Shown here piece by piece: positions 24,605-32,933 of a stretch of DNA of 64,000 nucleotides (position 1 is its first letter; every line of letters begins with the position of its first letter). The stretch is from positions 372,001 to 436,000 of the forward strand of contig CALSPC010000007.1 of NCBI GenBank assembly GCA_943788135.1. Direction: 5' to 3'. The notes beneath the pieces are model-generated. The model saw only the letters and a program-made list of their open reading frames with translations. It searched no databases and was not told where the DNA came from. Origin of the DNA: an uncultured Paracoccaceae bacterium (lineage in GTDB: Bacteria; Bacteroidota; Bacteroidia; Flavobacteriales; Flavobacteriaceae). The translations under genes and the position numbers were made by a program.

Positions 24605-26425
24605 ATGAATGCATTCAAACAACTTGGACTAGAAGATCATTTAGTACAAGCCATCACAGACTTAGGCTTTGAAACGCCGAGTGAAGTACAAGAAAAAACA
24701 ATTCCACTTTTATTAGATAACGACAGTGACCTCGTTGCTTTGGCACAAACAGGAACTGGAAAAACAGCAGCATTTGGATTTCCAATGCTTCAAAAAATTG
24801 ACATTAACAGTCGTACCACACAAGGGCTTATCTTATCCCCAACGCGTGAGCTTTGTTTACAGATTACCAATGAGATGAAACTCTATGGAAAACACTGTAA
24901 AGGTCTTAATGTTACCGCTATATATGGTGGCGCAAGTATTACAGATCAAGCCAAACAAGTCAAAAGAGGGGCACAAATTATTGTAGCCACCCCTGGACGG
25001 ATGAAAGATATGATTAGCCGAAGACTGGTTGATATTTCTAAAATTGAATATGCTGTATTAGATGAAGCTGATGAGATGCTAAATATGGGATTCTTTGAAG
25101 ATATTACCGAAATTTTATCCTATACTCCTGAAGAAAAAAGTACTTGGCTCTTTTCGGCAACCATGCCTAAAGAAGTGTCTCTAATTGCCAAAAAATTCAT
25201 GGACAGCCCTGTTGAAGTGACTGTTGGTCATAAAAATATGGGAAGCAAAAATGTTTCTCACGAATATTTTCTTGTAGGTGCAAGAGACCGCTACCGAGCT
25301 TTGAAACGCTTAGCAGATGTTAATCCAAACATATTTTCAGTGATCTTTTGTCGAACAAAAAGAGATACTCAAAAAGTAGCTGAACAACTTATAGAAGATG
25401 GATATAGTGCTGGAGCGTTACATGGCGATTTGAGTCAAAATCAACGTGATGTAGTCATGAAGTCCTTTAGAGCTAAACAAATCCAAATGCTAGTGGCTAC
25501 CGATGTGGCGGCACGTGGTATTGATGTGGATGATATTACCCATGTGATTAACTATCAATTACCAGATGAAATAGAAACGTACACCCATAGAAGTGGACGA
25601 ACAGGACGTGCTGGAAAATCAGGGGTATCAATGGTAATTGTTTCTAAGAGTGAGGTTCGGAAAATAAAGAGTATCGAACGTATTATTCAAAAAGATTTCA
25701 TCAAAAAAGAAATACCTAGCGGTATGGAAATTTGTGAAGTTCAACTCAAATCACTAGCTAATAAGATTCACGATACAGAAATTAATCATGAGATTGACCC
25801 CTATTTAAATGACATCAATACGTTGTTTGAAAATGTCAGTAAAGAAGAATTGATTAAAAAGTTTTTCTCCGTTGAATTTACGCGTTTCTATAATTATTAT
25901 AAAAAATCTAAGGATTTAAACACCCCATCAGGAAGCCATACAGAAAACTATCGCGCTGATGACAACTCGACACGTTTCTTCATAAACATAGGAAGCAAAG
26001 ACGGCTACGACTGGATGAGGTTAAAGGATTTTTTAAGAGATACCTTACAGCTGAACCAAGATGATGTTTATAAAGTAGATGTCAAAGATAGTTTTGCATT
26101 TTTTAACACAGACGCTGCACACAAGGCTAAAGTTTTAGAATTTTTCACAGACTTTAAACAAGATGGGCGTTTTATAAATGTTGAAATTACAGAAAAAAAG
26201 AGTCGCGATCGCAACCGTGGCGGCGGTGGGCGTCGTTCTGGTGGCGGTGGTTACGGCGGTGGCAGAGGTCGAAATGACCGTTCTAAAAGATCTGGATCTA
26301 GGTCCGAACATAGAGGACGAAGAAGTGACAACAATTCATCTAGCAGGTCTCCAAGACGTTCAGCTGATTTCAAACCTAGTGGCGGAAACGATTTTTCTCG
26401 TGCCAGAAAAAGCCGTAGAAAATAA
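24605..26425 (+). CDS. DEAD-box ATP-dependent RNA helicase (CsdA/DeaD type)
   Basis: A 606-residue RNA helicase. The core has AQTGTGKT, DEAD, SAT and HRSGRTGRAG motifs (about residues 40-345). A DbpA/CsdA-type RNA-binding domain follows near 455-535 (FFINIGSKDGYDWMRLKDFL). The last 70 residues are a low-complexity Gly/Arg/Ser tail (RGG-like), expected to be disordered and to bind RNA. Such enzymes act in ribosome assembly, mRNA decay and cold adaptation. The long structured leader suggests autoregulation or cold-inducible control. There is no obvious terminator after the stop. Confidence 0.95.
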   Translation: MNAFKQLGLEDHLVQAITDLGFETPSEVQEKTIPLLLDNDSDLVALAQTGTGKTAAFGFPMLQKIDINSRTTQGLILSPTRELCLQITNEMKLYGKHCKGLNVTAIYGGASITDQAKQVKRGAQIIVATPGRMKDMISRRLVDISKIEYAVLDEADEMLNMGFFEDITEILSYTPEEKSTWLFSATMPKEVSLIAKKFMDSPVEVTVGHKNMGSKNVSHEYFLVGARDRYRALKRLADVNPNIFSVIFCRTKRDTQKVAEQLIEDGYSAGALHGDLSQNQRDVVMKSFRAKQIQMLVATDVAARGIDVDDITHVINYQLPDEIETYTHRSGRTGRAGKSGVSMVIVSKSEVRKIKSIERIIQKDFIKKEIPSGMEICEVQLKSLANKIHDTEINHEIDPYLNDINTLFENVSKEELIKKFFSVEFTRFYNYYKKSKDLNTPSGSHTENYRADDNSTRFFINIGSKDGYDWMRLKDFLRDTLQLNQDDVYKVDVKDSFAFFNTDAAHKAKVLEFFTDFKQDGRFINVEITEKKSRDRNRGGGGRRSGGGGYGGGRGRNDRSKRSGSRSEHRGRRSDNNSSSRSPRRSADFKPSGGNDFSRARKSRRK

Positions 26426-26510
26426 ACTAATGTGTTAATTTTTAGTCAAAGTTTTAATTGACAATATTAGTATAGTATTTGTTTACTACTTTTATAGCTC
26501 AAATACTCAA

Positions 26511-27278
26511 ATGAAATTAAAATTCACACTTTTATTAGTTCTAATCATTCCCTTTTTGGGTTCTGCTCAAGCATACAATTCTGTCAAAGGAAAAATTGTA
26601 AGTTCAGAAACTTTAGTCGCTATGGAAAGTGTGAATATTGTGAATCTCAATCAGGTAATTGGAACCACAACCAATTCAGAAGGAGAGTTTGAAATCCGTG
26701 CCAAAGCCAATGACACACTACACCTTTCTTACTTAGGATATAAATCCATCAAAGTAAAAGTCAGTAACGACTGGATTAAATATGGGACTTCCACAACGAT
26801 TGAGCTCACAGAGTTGGCTTTAGCTTTGGAAGAGGTTAATGTGAATACGTTGAAACTCACCGGCTATCTGGCTGTAGATATTAAGCAAGTGCCTATTCAA
26901 AAAAATGTACGTTATAGCATTTCTGGGTTGAATAGTGGCTATGAATCGAGTTCTAGAGCACCAAGTATGGTGACTAAAGTTTTGGGGGCAATCTTTAATC
27001 CCGCAGATTTCTTACATAACGTCTTTGGAAAAAAACCTCGGGAGATGCGTAAACTTCGTGAGATGAAAAAACAAGATGAAATTCGAACCCTACTCGCATC
27101 GCGTTTCGATAGAGAAATGCTCATTGCGTTGCTACAAGTTGATAAAATTGATTTGGACCTTCTTATTAGTGAATGTAACTACTCTACAGACTTCATTAGA
27201 ACCGCAAATGACTTGCAGGTACTAGACGCCATTAGTGAATGCTATGAAGAATATAAAATCCTAAGTCGTAATAGGTAA
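26511..27278 (+). CDS. Carboxypeptidase-like regulatory domain protein, exported
   Basis: A 255-residue protein with an N-terminal signal peptide (MKLKFTLLLVLIIPFLGSAQA). A CarboxypepD_reg-like beta-sandwich follows, about residues 22-110 (VKGKIVSSETLVAMESVNIVNL, then GTTTNSEGEFEI and LSYLGYKSIKV in separate strands). This domain is common at the N-terminus of TonB-dependent receptors, but no barrel follows here. The C-terminal half is charged and helical without a recognised family. It probably sits in the periplasm; the role is unknown. Confidence 0.88.
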   Translation: MKLKFTLLLVLIIPFLGSAQAYNSVKGKIVSSETLVAMESVNIVNLNQVIGTTTNSEGEFEIRAKANDTLHLSYLGYKSIKVKVSNDWIKYGTSTTIELTELALALEEVNVNTLKLTGYLAVDIKQVPIQKNVRYSISGLNSGYESSSRAPSMVTKVLGAIFNPADFLHNVFGKKPREMRKLREMKKQDEIRTLLASRFDREMLIALLQVDKIDLDLLISECNYSTDFIRTANDLQVLDAISECYEEYKILSRNR

Positions 27279-27331
27279 TTTGTTGAAAAAAAACGAGTTG
27301 ATCTAATATCCCTCAAATCTAATACTTCTAC

Positions 27332-27416
27332 TTAGCTGTTTTTAGCTTCGATCCAGCGCGCCATATACTTTGTGCTTTGTAGCTGATGATGACTAAGCAA
27401 CTGTCCAATAACATTT
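27332..27416 (-). other. Out-of-frame C-terminal tail of the glycosyltransferase
   Basis: Directly after the glycosyltransferase stop codon, the +1 frame stays open to a TAA at 27332-27334. It encodes a protein-like stretch KNVIGQLLSHHQLQSTKYM followed by ARWIEAKNS. It reads like the natural end of this glycosyltransferase family, so the real protein is probably about 410 residues and one base has been gained near 27415-27420. Confidence 0.65.
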
Positions 27417-28565
27417 TTAGCGCGGTGCGCTTCCAAATGCTCCTAAAAGAGACTTGATACGCTCTGCCAAAACAAGTAAATGTTGGTGTTTTTCAAACCG
27501 TGTTTTTAGAACCGAAAAGCCTTGACTGTGCGATGCTTCCCATTTAGAGGCACTCGTGTATAGTGCGACGGCTTGGGCCGCAAATTCATCAGAAGAGTCT
27601 TCTACAATGCCATTAGGATCTAGATCGCCAAACATACCTTCGGCTGCAACGGAAGACATCGCACAAGGCGTTCCTGCTTGCATCGCCAAAATAAGTTTAC
27701 CTTTTAGTCCTGCACCAAATCGCAATGGCGCGAGTAGAACTCTAGCGGAGTTTAAGGTCTCAAAAGCATTTTCAACAAATCCATGAACCAAAAACCCCTC
27801 TTTTTCATTGTGCATCTCTTTGCTATTTACAGCGTTATAAGCGCCATAAATATGCAATTTAGTTTCCGGAAGTACAGTTCTAATTTTTGGCCAGATGGTT
27901 TTTTTAAGATAGCGCACTACATCTAAATTAGGAGGGTGTAAAAAATTACCAATAGACACAAAATCTAGACGTTGGTTGTAGGGCTTACAGCTCTCTTGGG
28001 GTTGACAGTCTTTTGCTTCGAGCATAAAAGGAAGGTAGCACAAAAGTGAGGGCTCAATTTTGAGTTGTTGTGTTAACAAGGTGTATTCCGCTTCAGAAAT
28101 AATTAAAGACAGATCACTTCTATAAAGACTTGCAAGTTCGCGTTTAGCGGTATCCGTTGTAAAAAGAAAAGAATCCAGTGGTTGATTGGTAGTGAGCGCC
28201 TTTTGACGGGCTTGTCTTAAAAAATGTAAATCTTCTGTATCTAAAATCCGTAATGCATCTGGGCAGTGTTCGGCTACACGCCATCCAAATTGTTCTTCTG
28301 TCATAAACCGATCAAACACAACAATAGTAGGGTTTATTGTTTTTATAAACTCATCAAAACTAGAAGCATTGAGTTCAATCGCTTCTACTTTGACTCCAAT
28401 AGATTCTAAGTCAAAGGCCTTATCAGATTTTTTGCAAGTAGTTGCAAAAGTCACAGAATACCCTTGTTCTTGAAAAGCCGTTATAAGTTGAAGCATTCGC
28501 GTTCCGGCTGCAGAAGAAGTGGGTTCTGGATAAACAAATCCGATGACCAGTAAACATGGATGCAT
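27417..28565 (-). CDS. Glycosyltransferase (GT4-like fold), C-terminus frameshifted
   Basis: A GT-B-fold glycosyltransferase of 382 residues as read. The N-terminal domain begins CLLVIGFVYPEPTSSAAGTRM, a start typical of enzymes that act on surface glycans. The C-terminal donor-binding domain is marked by VSIGNFLHPPNLDVV and by VLLAPLRFGAGLKGKLILAM with the following GTP loop. The donor and acceptor are unknown. The frame ends early in APR followed by TAA; a +1 frame continues with a plausible tail of about 28 residues. It is 10 bp from the upstream haem-binding protein gene on the same strand. Confidence 0.85.
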   Translation of the reverse strand: MHPCLLVIGFVYPEPTSSAAGTRMLQLITAFQEQGYSVTFATTCKKSDKAFDLESIGVKVEAIELNASSFDEFIKTINPTIVVFDRFMTEEQFGWRVAEHCPDALRILDTEDLHFLRQARQKALTTNQPLDSFLFTTDTAKRELASLYRSDLSLIISEAEYTLLTQQLKIEPSLLCYLPFMLEAKDCQPQESCKPYNQRLDFVSIGNFLHPPNLDVVRYLKKTIWPKIRTVLPETKLHIYGAYNAVNSKEMHNEKEGFLVHGFVENAFETLNSARVLLAPLRFGAGLKGKLILAMQAGTPCAMSSVAAEGMFGDLDPNGIVEDSSDEFAAQAVALYTSASKWEASHSQGFSVLKTRFEKHQHLLVLAERIKSLLGAFGSAPR

Positions 28566-28575
28566 AGAGTTGAAA

Positions 28576-29049
28576 TTAATTAATTTCTGTTGTGCTACTA
28601 TAAGTCATGCGAGCCCGAGTCGCCCAGTCTACAAGAGTTTGAATTTGAGTAGGGCTAAGTTGTGCCTCAGCATGGGTCCAAGTATAAGACGCCAATGGCA
28701 TCGCGGATTTTTCTATTTCTTCAATTAACTCCTCTAATTTATGGTCTTTTTTCTGTTGTGAATAGCTTGCCCATTTCGACGCATTAAAATGTTTTTTACC
28801 CTCTTTAACATGACCATTTAGCCAATAGTTTATTGGTGTTATTGAATTGTACCAAGGATAGTTGGTGTGGCTACTATGGCAGTCAAAACAAGCCTGTTCC
28901 AATAGGTGTTTAACGGCCTTTGGCGCTTGCGTTTCTACTAAAAACTGATCTACAGTATCTAAATTTCCTTGATTTTTGGTCGGTTGAAAAAATTGGGCAA
29001 TTACCAACACAATTGCAAGTCCACTTATTATTTTTTTATTATGGGTCAT
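28576..29049 (-). CDS. Haem-binding domain-containing protein
   Basis: A 157-residue protein with an N-terminal hydrophobic anchor (IISGLAIVLVIAQFF) and a single CxxCH haem c motif (CFDCHSSH, about 54-61) followed by the conserved NYPWYNSITPINYW. This combination defines the Bacteroidota haem_bd family (PF14376). It should face the periplasm as a monohaem c-type protein. Its redox partner is unknown. It precedes the glycosyltransferase by 10 bp. Confidence 0.92.
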   Translation of the reverse strand: MTHNKKIISGLAIVLVIAQFFQPTKNQGNLDTVDQFLVETQAPKAVKHLLEQACFDCHSSHTNYPWYNSITPINYWLNGHVKEGKKHFNASKWASYSQQKKDHKLEELIEEIEKSAMPLASYTWTHAEAQLSPTQIQTLVDWATRARMTYSSTTEIN

Positions 29050-29179
29050 ATCACAATTAATTTAAAGTATAAAGTTATTAAAATTATGTTAGTTACGTTG
29101 TCAATTCACCCATTAAATTATCAAACTAATAGAGAAGAAAAACTTAAAACCAAGTCCATTTACTTCGATTGAAAAACCC

Positions 29180-29187
29180 TATATTTG
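29180..29187 (+). promoter_or_regulatory. -7 box of purB
   Basis: TATATTTG matches the TAnnTTTG element and lies 24 bp before the purB start. No TTG is seen at the ideal upstream spacing. Confidence 0.5.
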
Positions 29188-29211
29188 TAGCTTCAAAAAA
29201 AGAAACTAACT

Positions 29212-30555
29212 ATGTCTATATCCATGTTGAATGCAATTTCTCCTATTGACGGTCGCTACAGATCAAAAACGGATTCATTGGCAGGATTTTTCTCAGAAGA
29301 ATCCCTTATCAAATACCGTGTATTAGTAGAAATTGAATATTTTATTGCACTTTGTGAACTCCCACTACCACAACTAAAAGGGTTTGACACTGCTCTTTTT
29401 AAGAATTTAAGAACCATTTACACTGATTTTTCTTCCAAAGATGCACAAGCCATCAAAGACATTGAAAGCATCACAAATCACGATGTGAAAGCAGTTGAAT
29501 ATTTTATAAAAGATAAATTTGATGCCCTTCAAATTTCTGAATATAAAGAATTTATTCACTTCGGGTTAACATCTCAAGATATCAACAATACGGCTATTCC
29601 ACTAAGTATCAAAGACGCTATTTCCGCAGTTTATATTCCAGAATATAACACACTGCTAAGCTGCTTAAAAGGCTTGGTGAAGGAATGGAGCGAAATTCCA
29701 TTATTGGCACGAACACACGGACAGCCTGCCTCTCCTACCCGACTTGGTAAAGAAGTTGATGTTTTTGTGACGCGTTTAAACGCACAATTTGAGGTTTTAA
29801 AATCTATTCCTAATGCTGCAAAGTTTGGTGGTGCAACAGGAAATTTCAACGCCCATAAAGTGGCCTATCCAACAATTGACTGGCAAGCATTTGCCGCTAA
29901 TTTTCTAAATGAAAAACTCGGCCTTCACCACTCTTTTCCAACCACACAAATTGAACATTACGACCATATGGCTAACTTATTTGATGCCTTAAAACGCATC
30001 AATACGATTGTGATTGATTTAGATCGTGATTTTTGGACTTATGTGTCTATGGATTATTTCAAACAAAAAATTAAAAAAGGTGAAGTCGGTAGTTCGGCAA
30101 TGCCACACAAAGTCAATCCTATTGATTTTGAAAATAGCGAAGGAAATTTAGGAATTGCTAATGCAATTTTTGAACATTTATCGGCAAAACTACCGGTCTC
30201 TAGATTACAGCGTGATTTAACAGACAGCACAGTATTAAGAAATGTTGGTGTGCCGTTTGCACATACCATAATTGCTTTTAAATCAACCTTAAAAGGATTA
30301 CAGAAATTACTTTTAAATACACCAAAAATTGCTCAAGACCTAGAAAATAACTGGGCGGTCGTAGCGGAAGCTATTCAAACAATATTGAGACGTGAAGGGT
30401 TTTCCAACCCTTATGAAGCCCTCAAAGGGTTGACACGTACCAACGCAGCGATTACGCAAGACTCGATCGCTGACTTTATAGACACCTTAGAGGTTAGTGA
30501 GGCTATTAAAACCGAATTAAAAGCAATTTCGCCCTCAAATTATACAGGGATCTAA
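29212..30555 (+). CDS. purB: Adenylosuccinate lyase
   Basis: Catalyses two fumarate-releasing steps in purine synthesis (SAICAR to AICAR, adenylosuccinate to AMP). The 447-residue protein belongs to the fumarase/aspartase superfamily; the signature loop is GSSAMPHKVNPI (catalytic Ser loop), and the catalytic His regions are TSQDINN and ARTHGQPASPT. The start ATG at 29212 follows a TATATTTG box by 24 bp. A strong bidirectional terminator follows it. Confidence 0.97.
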   Translation: MSISMLNAISPIDGRYRSKTDSLAGFFSEESLIKYRVLVEIEYFIALCELPLPQLKGFDTALFKNLRTIYTDFSSKDAQAIKDIESITNHDVKAVEYFIKDKFDALQISEYKEFIHFGLTSQDINNTAIPLSIKDAISAVYIPEYNTLLSCLKGLVKEWSEIPLLARTHGQPASPTRLGKEVDVFVTRLNAQFEVLKSIPNAAKFGGATGNFNAHKVAYPTIDWQAFAANFLNEKLGLHHSFPTTQIEHYDHMANLFDALKRINTIVIDLDRDFWTYVSMDYFKQKIKKGEVGSSAMPHKVNPIDFENSEGNLGIANAIFEHLSAKLPVSRLQRDLTDSTVLRNVGVPFAHTIIAFKSTLKGLQKLLLNTPKIAQDLENNWAVVAEAIQTILRREGFSNPYEALKGLTRTNAAITQDSIADFIDTLEVSEAIKTELKAISPSNYTGI

Positions 30556-30580
30556 CAGCTTTAAAAGTATTATAATAAAA

Positions 30581-30606
30581 AAAGCCACGACAATCGTGGC
30601 TTTTTT
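30581..30606. terminator. Bidirectional terminator between purB and the DUF4252 gene
   Basis: A perfect hairpin GCCACGA-CAA-TCGTGGC is flanked by A and T runs, so it can serve purB on the plus strand and the DUF4252 operon on the minus strand. Confidence 0.9.
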
Positions 30607-30623
30607 AGTGTGATGCAAAGCTG

Positions 30624-31163
30624 TTACAATAAATATTCCATGAAATTTTCCACATTTGCATTTTCAGTATCAAACTGATCAATGATCGAATCCAGTTTCA
30701 TGATTTTAGAAAGCTCCATATTTGTTCCTAACACTCTAATGATTGCAAAACCATTTTCTGGAGAATACCCAAAAACAATAAGTTCATCAATTTCAGCATC
30801 TTCCCCTATATATTTTATATAAAGTTTTCCGTCTGAAGTGTTTCCCGCTCGCATAAGATCATTATAATGTTCTGCTTTTAAAATGGTTTTAATGGTATCC
30901 ATTTCAGATTGAAACTCTTCCTCAGTTCCATCTTTCACACTATATCCAAGCATGTTTAGTTTGTCAATTGAATCAATTGCTTCTTTTTGGTCTGCAGTGA
31001 GCTCAATTTCATCAGGGTTAAGAAACGATATCGGAATGTCCACAGACATAAAACCATTGGCTTCTTGATGTGCCACAAAATAACTTTGTAACGTCAGCTT
31101 AGGCGTGCATCCAAAAAAGAGAGCAAAGCCAAAAAGTATTAAATATTTAAAACAAGTTTTCAT
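30624..31163 (-). CDS. DUF4252 domain-containing lipoprotein
   Basis: A 179-residue protein with a lipoprotein signal (LFGFALFFGCTPK; Cys near 19) and a DUF4252 domain. It is the last gene of a sigma factor operon, and its start codon directly follows the stop of a second DUF4252 protein. The central segment EEFQSEMDTIKTILKAEHYNDLMR and the later LYIKYIGEDAEIDELIVFGYS resemble its neighbour. Function unknown; the tandem arrangement is common in this phylum. Confidence 0.87.
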   Translation of the reverse strand: MKTCFKYLILFGFALFFGCTPKLTLQSYFVAHQEANGFMSVDIPISFLNPDEIELTADQKEAIDSIDKLNMLGYSVKDGTEEEFQSEMDTIKTILKAEHYNDLMRAGNTSDGKLYIKYIGEDAEIDELIVFGYSPENGFAIIRVLGTNMELSKIMKLDSIIDQFDTENANVENFMEYLL

Positions 31164-31730
31164 TTATTTTTTTGATGCTTTTTTAAGCTGTTCTCCTCCA
31201 GGGACATTCAACTGGTTTGTCAGTTTCGAAACTTCGCGTAAATCAATATCTCCGGTGAGTGATAAAAGAACGGTTTCAATAACACGCTGTTTACCATTAA
31301 TGGAAATATTCTCGTTTTTGGTAAGATCCCCTAAACCATTAACAAACATCAGAAGTTCTTTCACATGGTTATCGTCTTTACCTTCTGAAACAAAAAAGTT
31401 AACGGTTTGATCGCCATCCTTGATCCGCATCAGTTCCTCTAACTTAGAGTTTTTGATGTATTTAGTGACATCCTTTTTCATGGAGTTTGAAACGGCTATG
31501 TTATCAGTTGTAAAAACAGTCAAATTATCTAACATCTTTACCTGATTTATAAAATCATCGGCATCCGCATCATTGGTTTGTATGTCGATATTAGCCAACA
31601 TTTTAAACATTTTTTGGTTTACAACCACAGATGTTACATGATCCATATCTTCATATTTCTCAAATATGCTTTGTGCGGTCATGATAAGTGGTGTCATGAG
31701 CAAACTAAGAATTAATACATTTTTTTTCAT
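31164..31730 (-). CDS. DUF4252 domain-containing protein, exported
   Basis: A 188-residue protein with a Sec signal peptide (LILSLLMTPLIMTAQS) and a DUF4252 domain. The region SKLEELMRIKDGDQTVNFFV and the following KELLMFVNG strand are characteristic. It lies 30 bp after the anti-sigma-like gene and abuts the lipoprotein paralogue. It is probably a target or partner of the same ECF sigma system. Confidence 0.87.
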   Translation of the reverse strand: MKKNVLILSLLMTPLIMTAQSIFEKYEDMDHVTSVVVNQKMFKMLANIDIQTNDADADDFINQVKMLDNLTVFTTDNIAVSNSMKKDVTKYIKNSKLEELMRIKDGDQTVNFFVSEGKDDNHVKELLMFVNGLGDLTKNENISINGKQRVIETVLLSLTGDIDLREVSKLTNQLNVPGGEQLKKASKK

Positions 31731-31760
31731 TTTTTTTAATTTGAATTTAATTATTTTAAG

Positions 31761-32240
31761 TTAAACAGTCTGTTGGTTGAAGTTATTAAATTCTTCTAAA
31801 AACACAACATTTTGTTGTCCTTTTTCAAAAGAAGTTGAAATCATGTTTAAGGCATTAAAAGACGTTCTTCCTTTGTGCATTTGATTTGAAATTAAATCAA
31901 ACGCTTTCAGAGTTTCATTATATGCAAATTGTTCTTCATCAGATAGTTGAATAAATTCATCCTTTGAAATGAGTGTCATAAAAGCACTAAACATGATGGT
32001 GACAACGGCAGCTGAAGCAATCCAACGGTACTTATTGGGGTTGCGACGCGTCGTTTCTAAAGGTCTTTGGTAGGAAAGTTGTGCATTAGTTGAATAATAC
32101 GCGAAAATGGTGCGGTAAACTTCCAAGTGAGGCGCTACAGTTTCTGTTGAAAAATAGTGTTTTAACTGTGCTTCTTCTTTCAAAGTGGTCTGTCCCTCTT
32201 CGTACTTTTCTAAAAGACGTTCAATATTATTTAATTCCAT
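31761..32240 (-). CDS. Membrane-anchored anti-sigma-like protein
   Basis: A 159-residue protein with a cytoplasmic N-terminal helical domain (NIERLLEKYEEGQTTLKEE, then LKHYFSTETVAPHLEVYRTIF). One transmembrane helix follows (about 71-90, WIASAAVVTIMFSAFMTLI) and then an external C-terminal region. Its gene overlaps the ECF sigma gene by 14 bp, which is the classic sigma/anti-sigma layout. No canonical zinc anti-sigma motif is present, so the anti-sigma role is an inference from topology and context. Confidence 0.75.
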   Translation of the reverse strand: MELNNIERLLEKYEEGQTTLKEEAQLKHYFSTETVAPHLEVYRTIFAYYSTNAQLSYQRPLETTRRNPNKYRWIASAAVVTIMFSAFMTLISKDEFIQLSDEEQFAYNETLKAFDLISNQMHKGRTSFNALNMISTSFEKGQQNVVFLEEFNNFNQQTV

Positions 32241-32736
32241 AATTATGGGTCTGTGTTAATTTTTCTCGTATCGTTTTTCGTGCTCTAGATAAAGAAACTC
32301 TGATGGTTGCTTCTGACATCTCTAATATTTTTGCGATCTCATGAAATTCATATTGTTCAATATCTCTAAGCTGTAATACTAATTTTTGTTTTGTCGGCAA
32401 AGCCTCCATATGGGTTTCCACCCAGTGAAGACTATCATTAACCTCAATTGATTTTTGTAAGGATTGAGAATGGTCTTCATAATTATTGTGTACTATTTTT
32501 AAATTCTGTGCTTGTTTTGATTTTAATCGATCTAAACACCAATTTTTAGTGACGGTCATCGCAAAAGCTTCAGGACTATTATAATCCCTAAATTTATGGC
32601 GCAACTTCCATAATTTCAAAAGAACTTCTTGAGTAGCATCTTCAGCTTCCTCAACTGAAACTAATAACCGCTTGGCTACTCTAAAAATCTTATCCTTAAA
32701 AGGATTGATTAGTATTATATAGTCTTTATCGTTCAT
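32227..32736 (-). CDS. ECF RNA polymerase sigma factor
   Basis: A 169-residue sigma-70 family ECF factor. Region 2 contains AEDATQEVLLKLWKLRHKF and AFAMTVTKNWCLDRL; region 4 contains LPTKQKLVLQLRDIEQYEF and the DNA-binding helix ATIRVSLSRARKTI. I start it at ATG 32736, since the conserved domain follows immediately; the in-frame ATG at 32772 would add 12 unrelated residues. It overlaps the downstream anti-sigma-like gene by 14 bp, and both are followed by two DUF4252 genes. Confidence 0.93.
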   Translation of the reverse strand: MNDKDYIILINPFKDKIFRVAKRLLVSVEEAEDATQEVLLKLWKLRHKFRDYNSPEAFAMTVTKNWCLDRLKSKQAQNLKIVHNNYEDHSQSLQKSIEVNDSLHWVETHMEALPTKQKLVLQLRDIEQYEFHEIAKILEMSEATIRVSLSRARKTIREKLTQTHNYGIK

Positions 32737-32933
32737 TCTTGATTGGGTAGTTATATAGTATAGACGACCCATTTATTTTTTTGTTACAAGCTAATGGTAT
32801 AATTTTTAAGTTTAAAAAAAAAGGTTAATTTAGTACTTCACATTTCAAATCTATAAAAATTATATTCAAACCCTGTTTTTATTTTTATAAACGGCTCCTT
32901 TTAAAACTTAACACCCACTAAACCTCTTTTATT

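Noticed and set aside
26210-26280. GGCGGTGG-like repeats as a possible tandem DNA repeat
   Set aside because: They encode the Gly-rich tail of the helicase and are irregular, so no separate repeat element is needed.
26178-26438. Alternative plus-strand frame over the Gly/Arg tail of the DEAD-box helicase
   Set aside because: The low-complexity repeats keep several frames open; the helicase frame is the real one.
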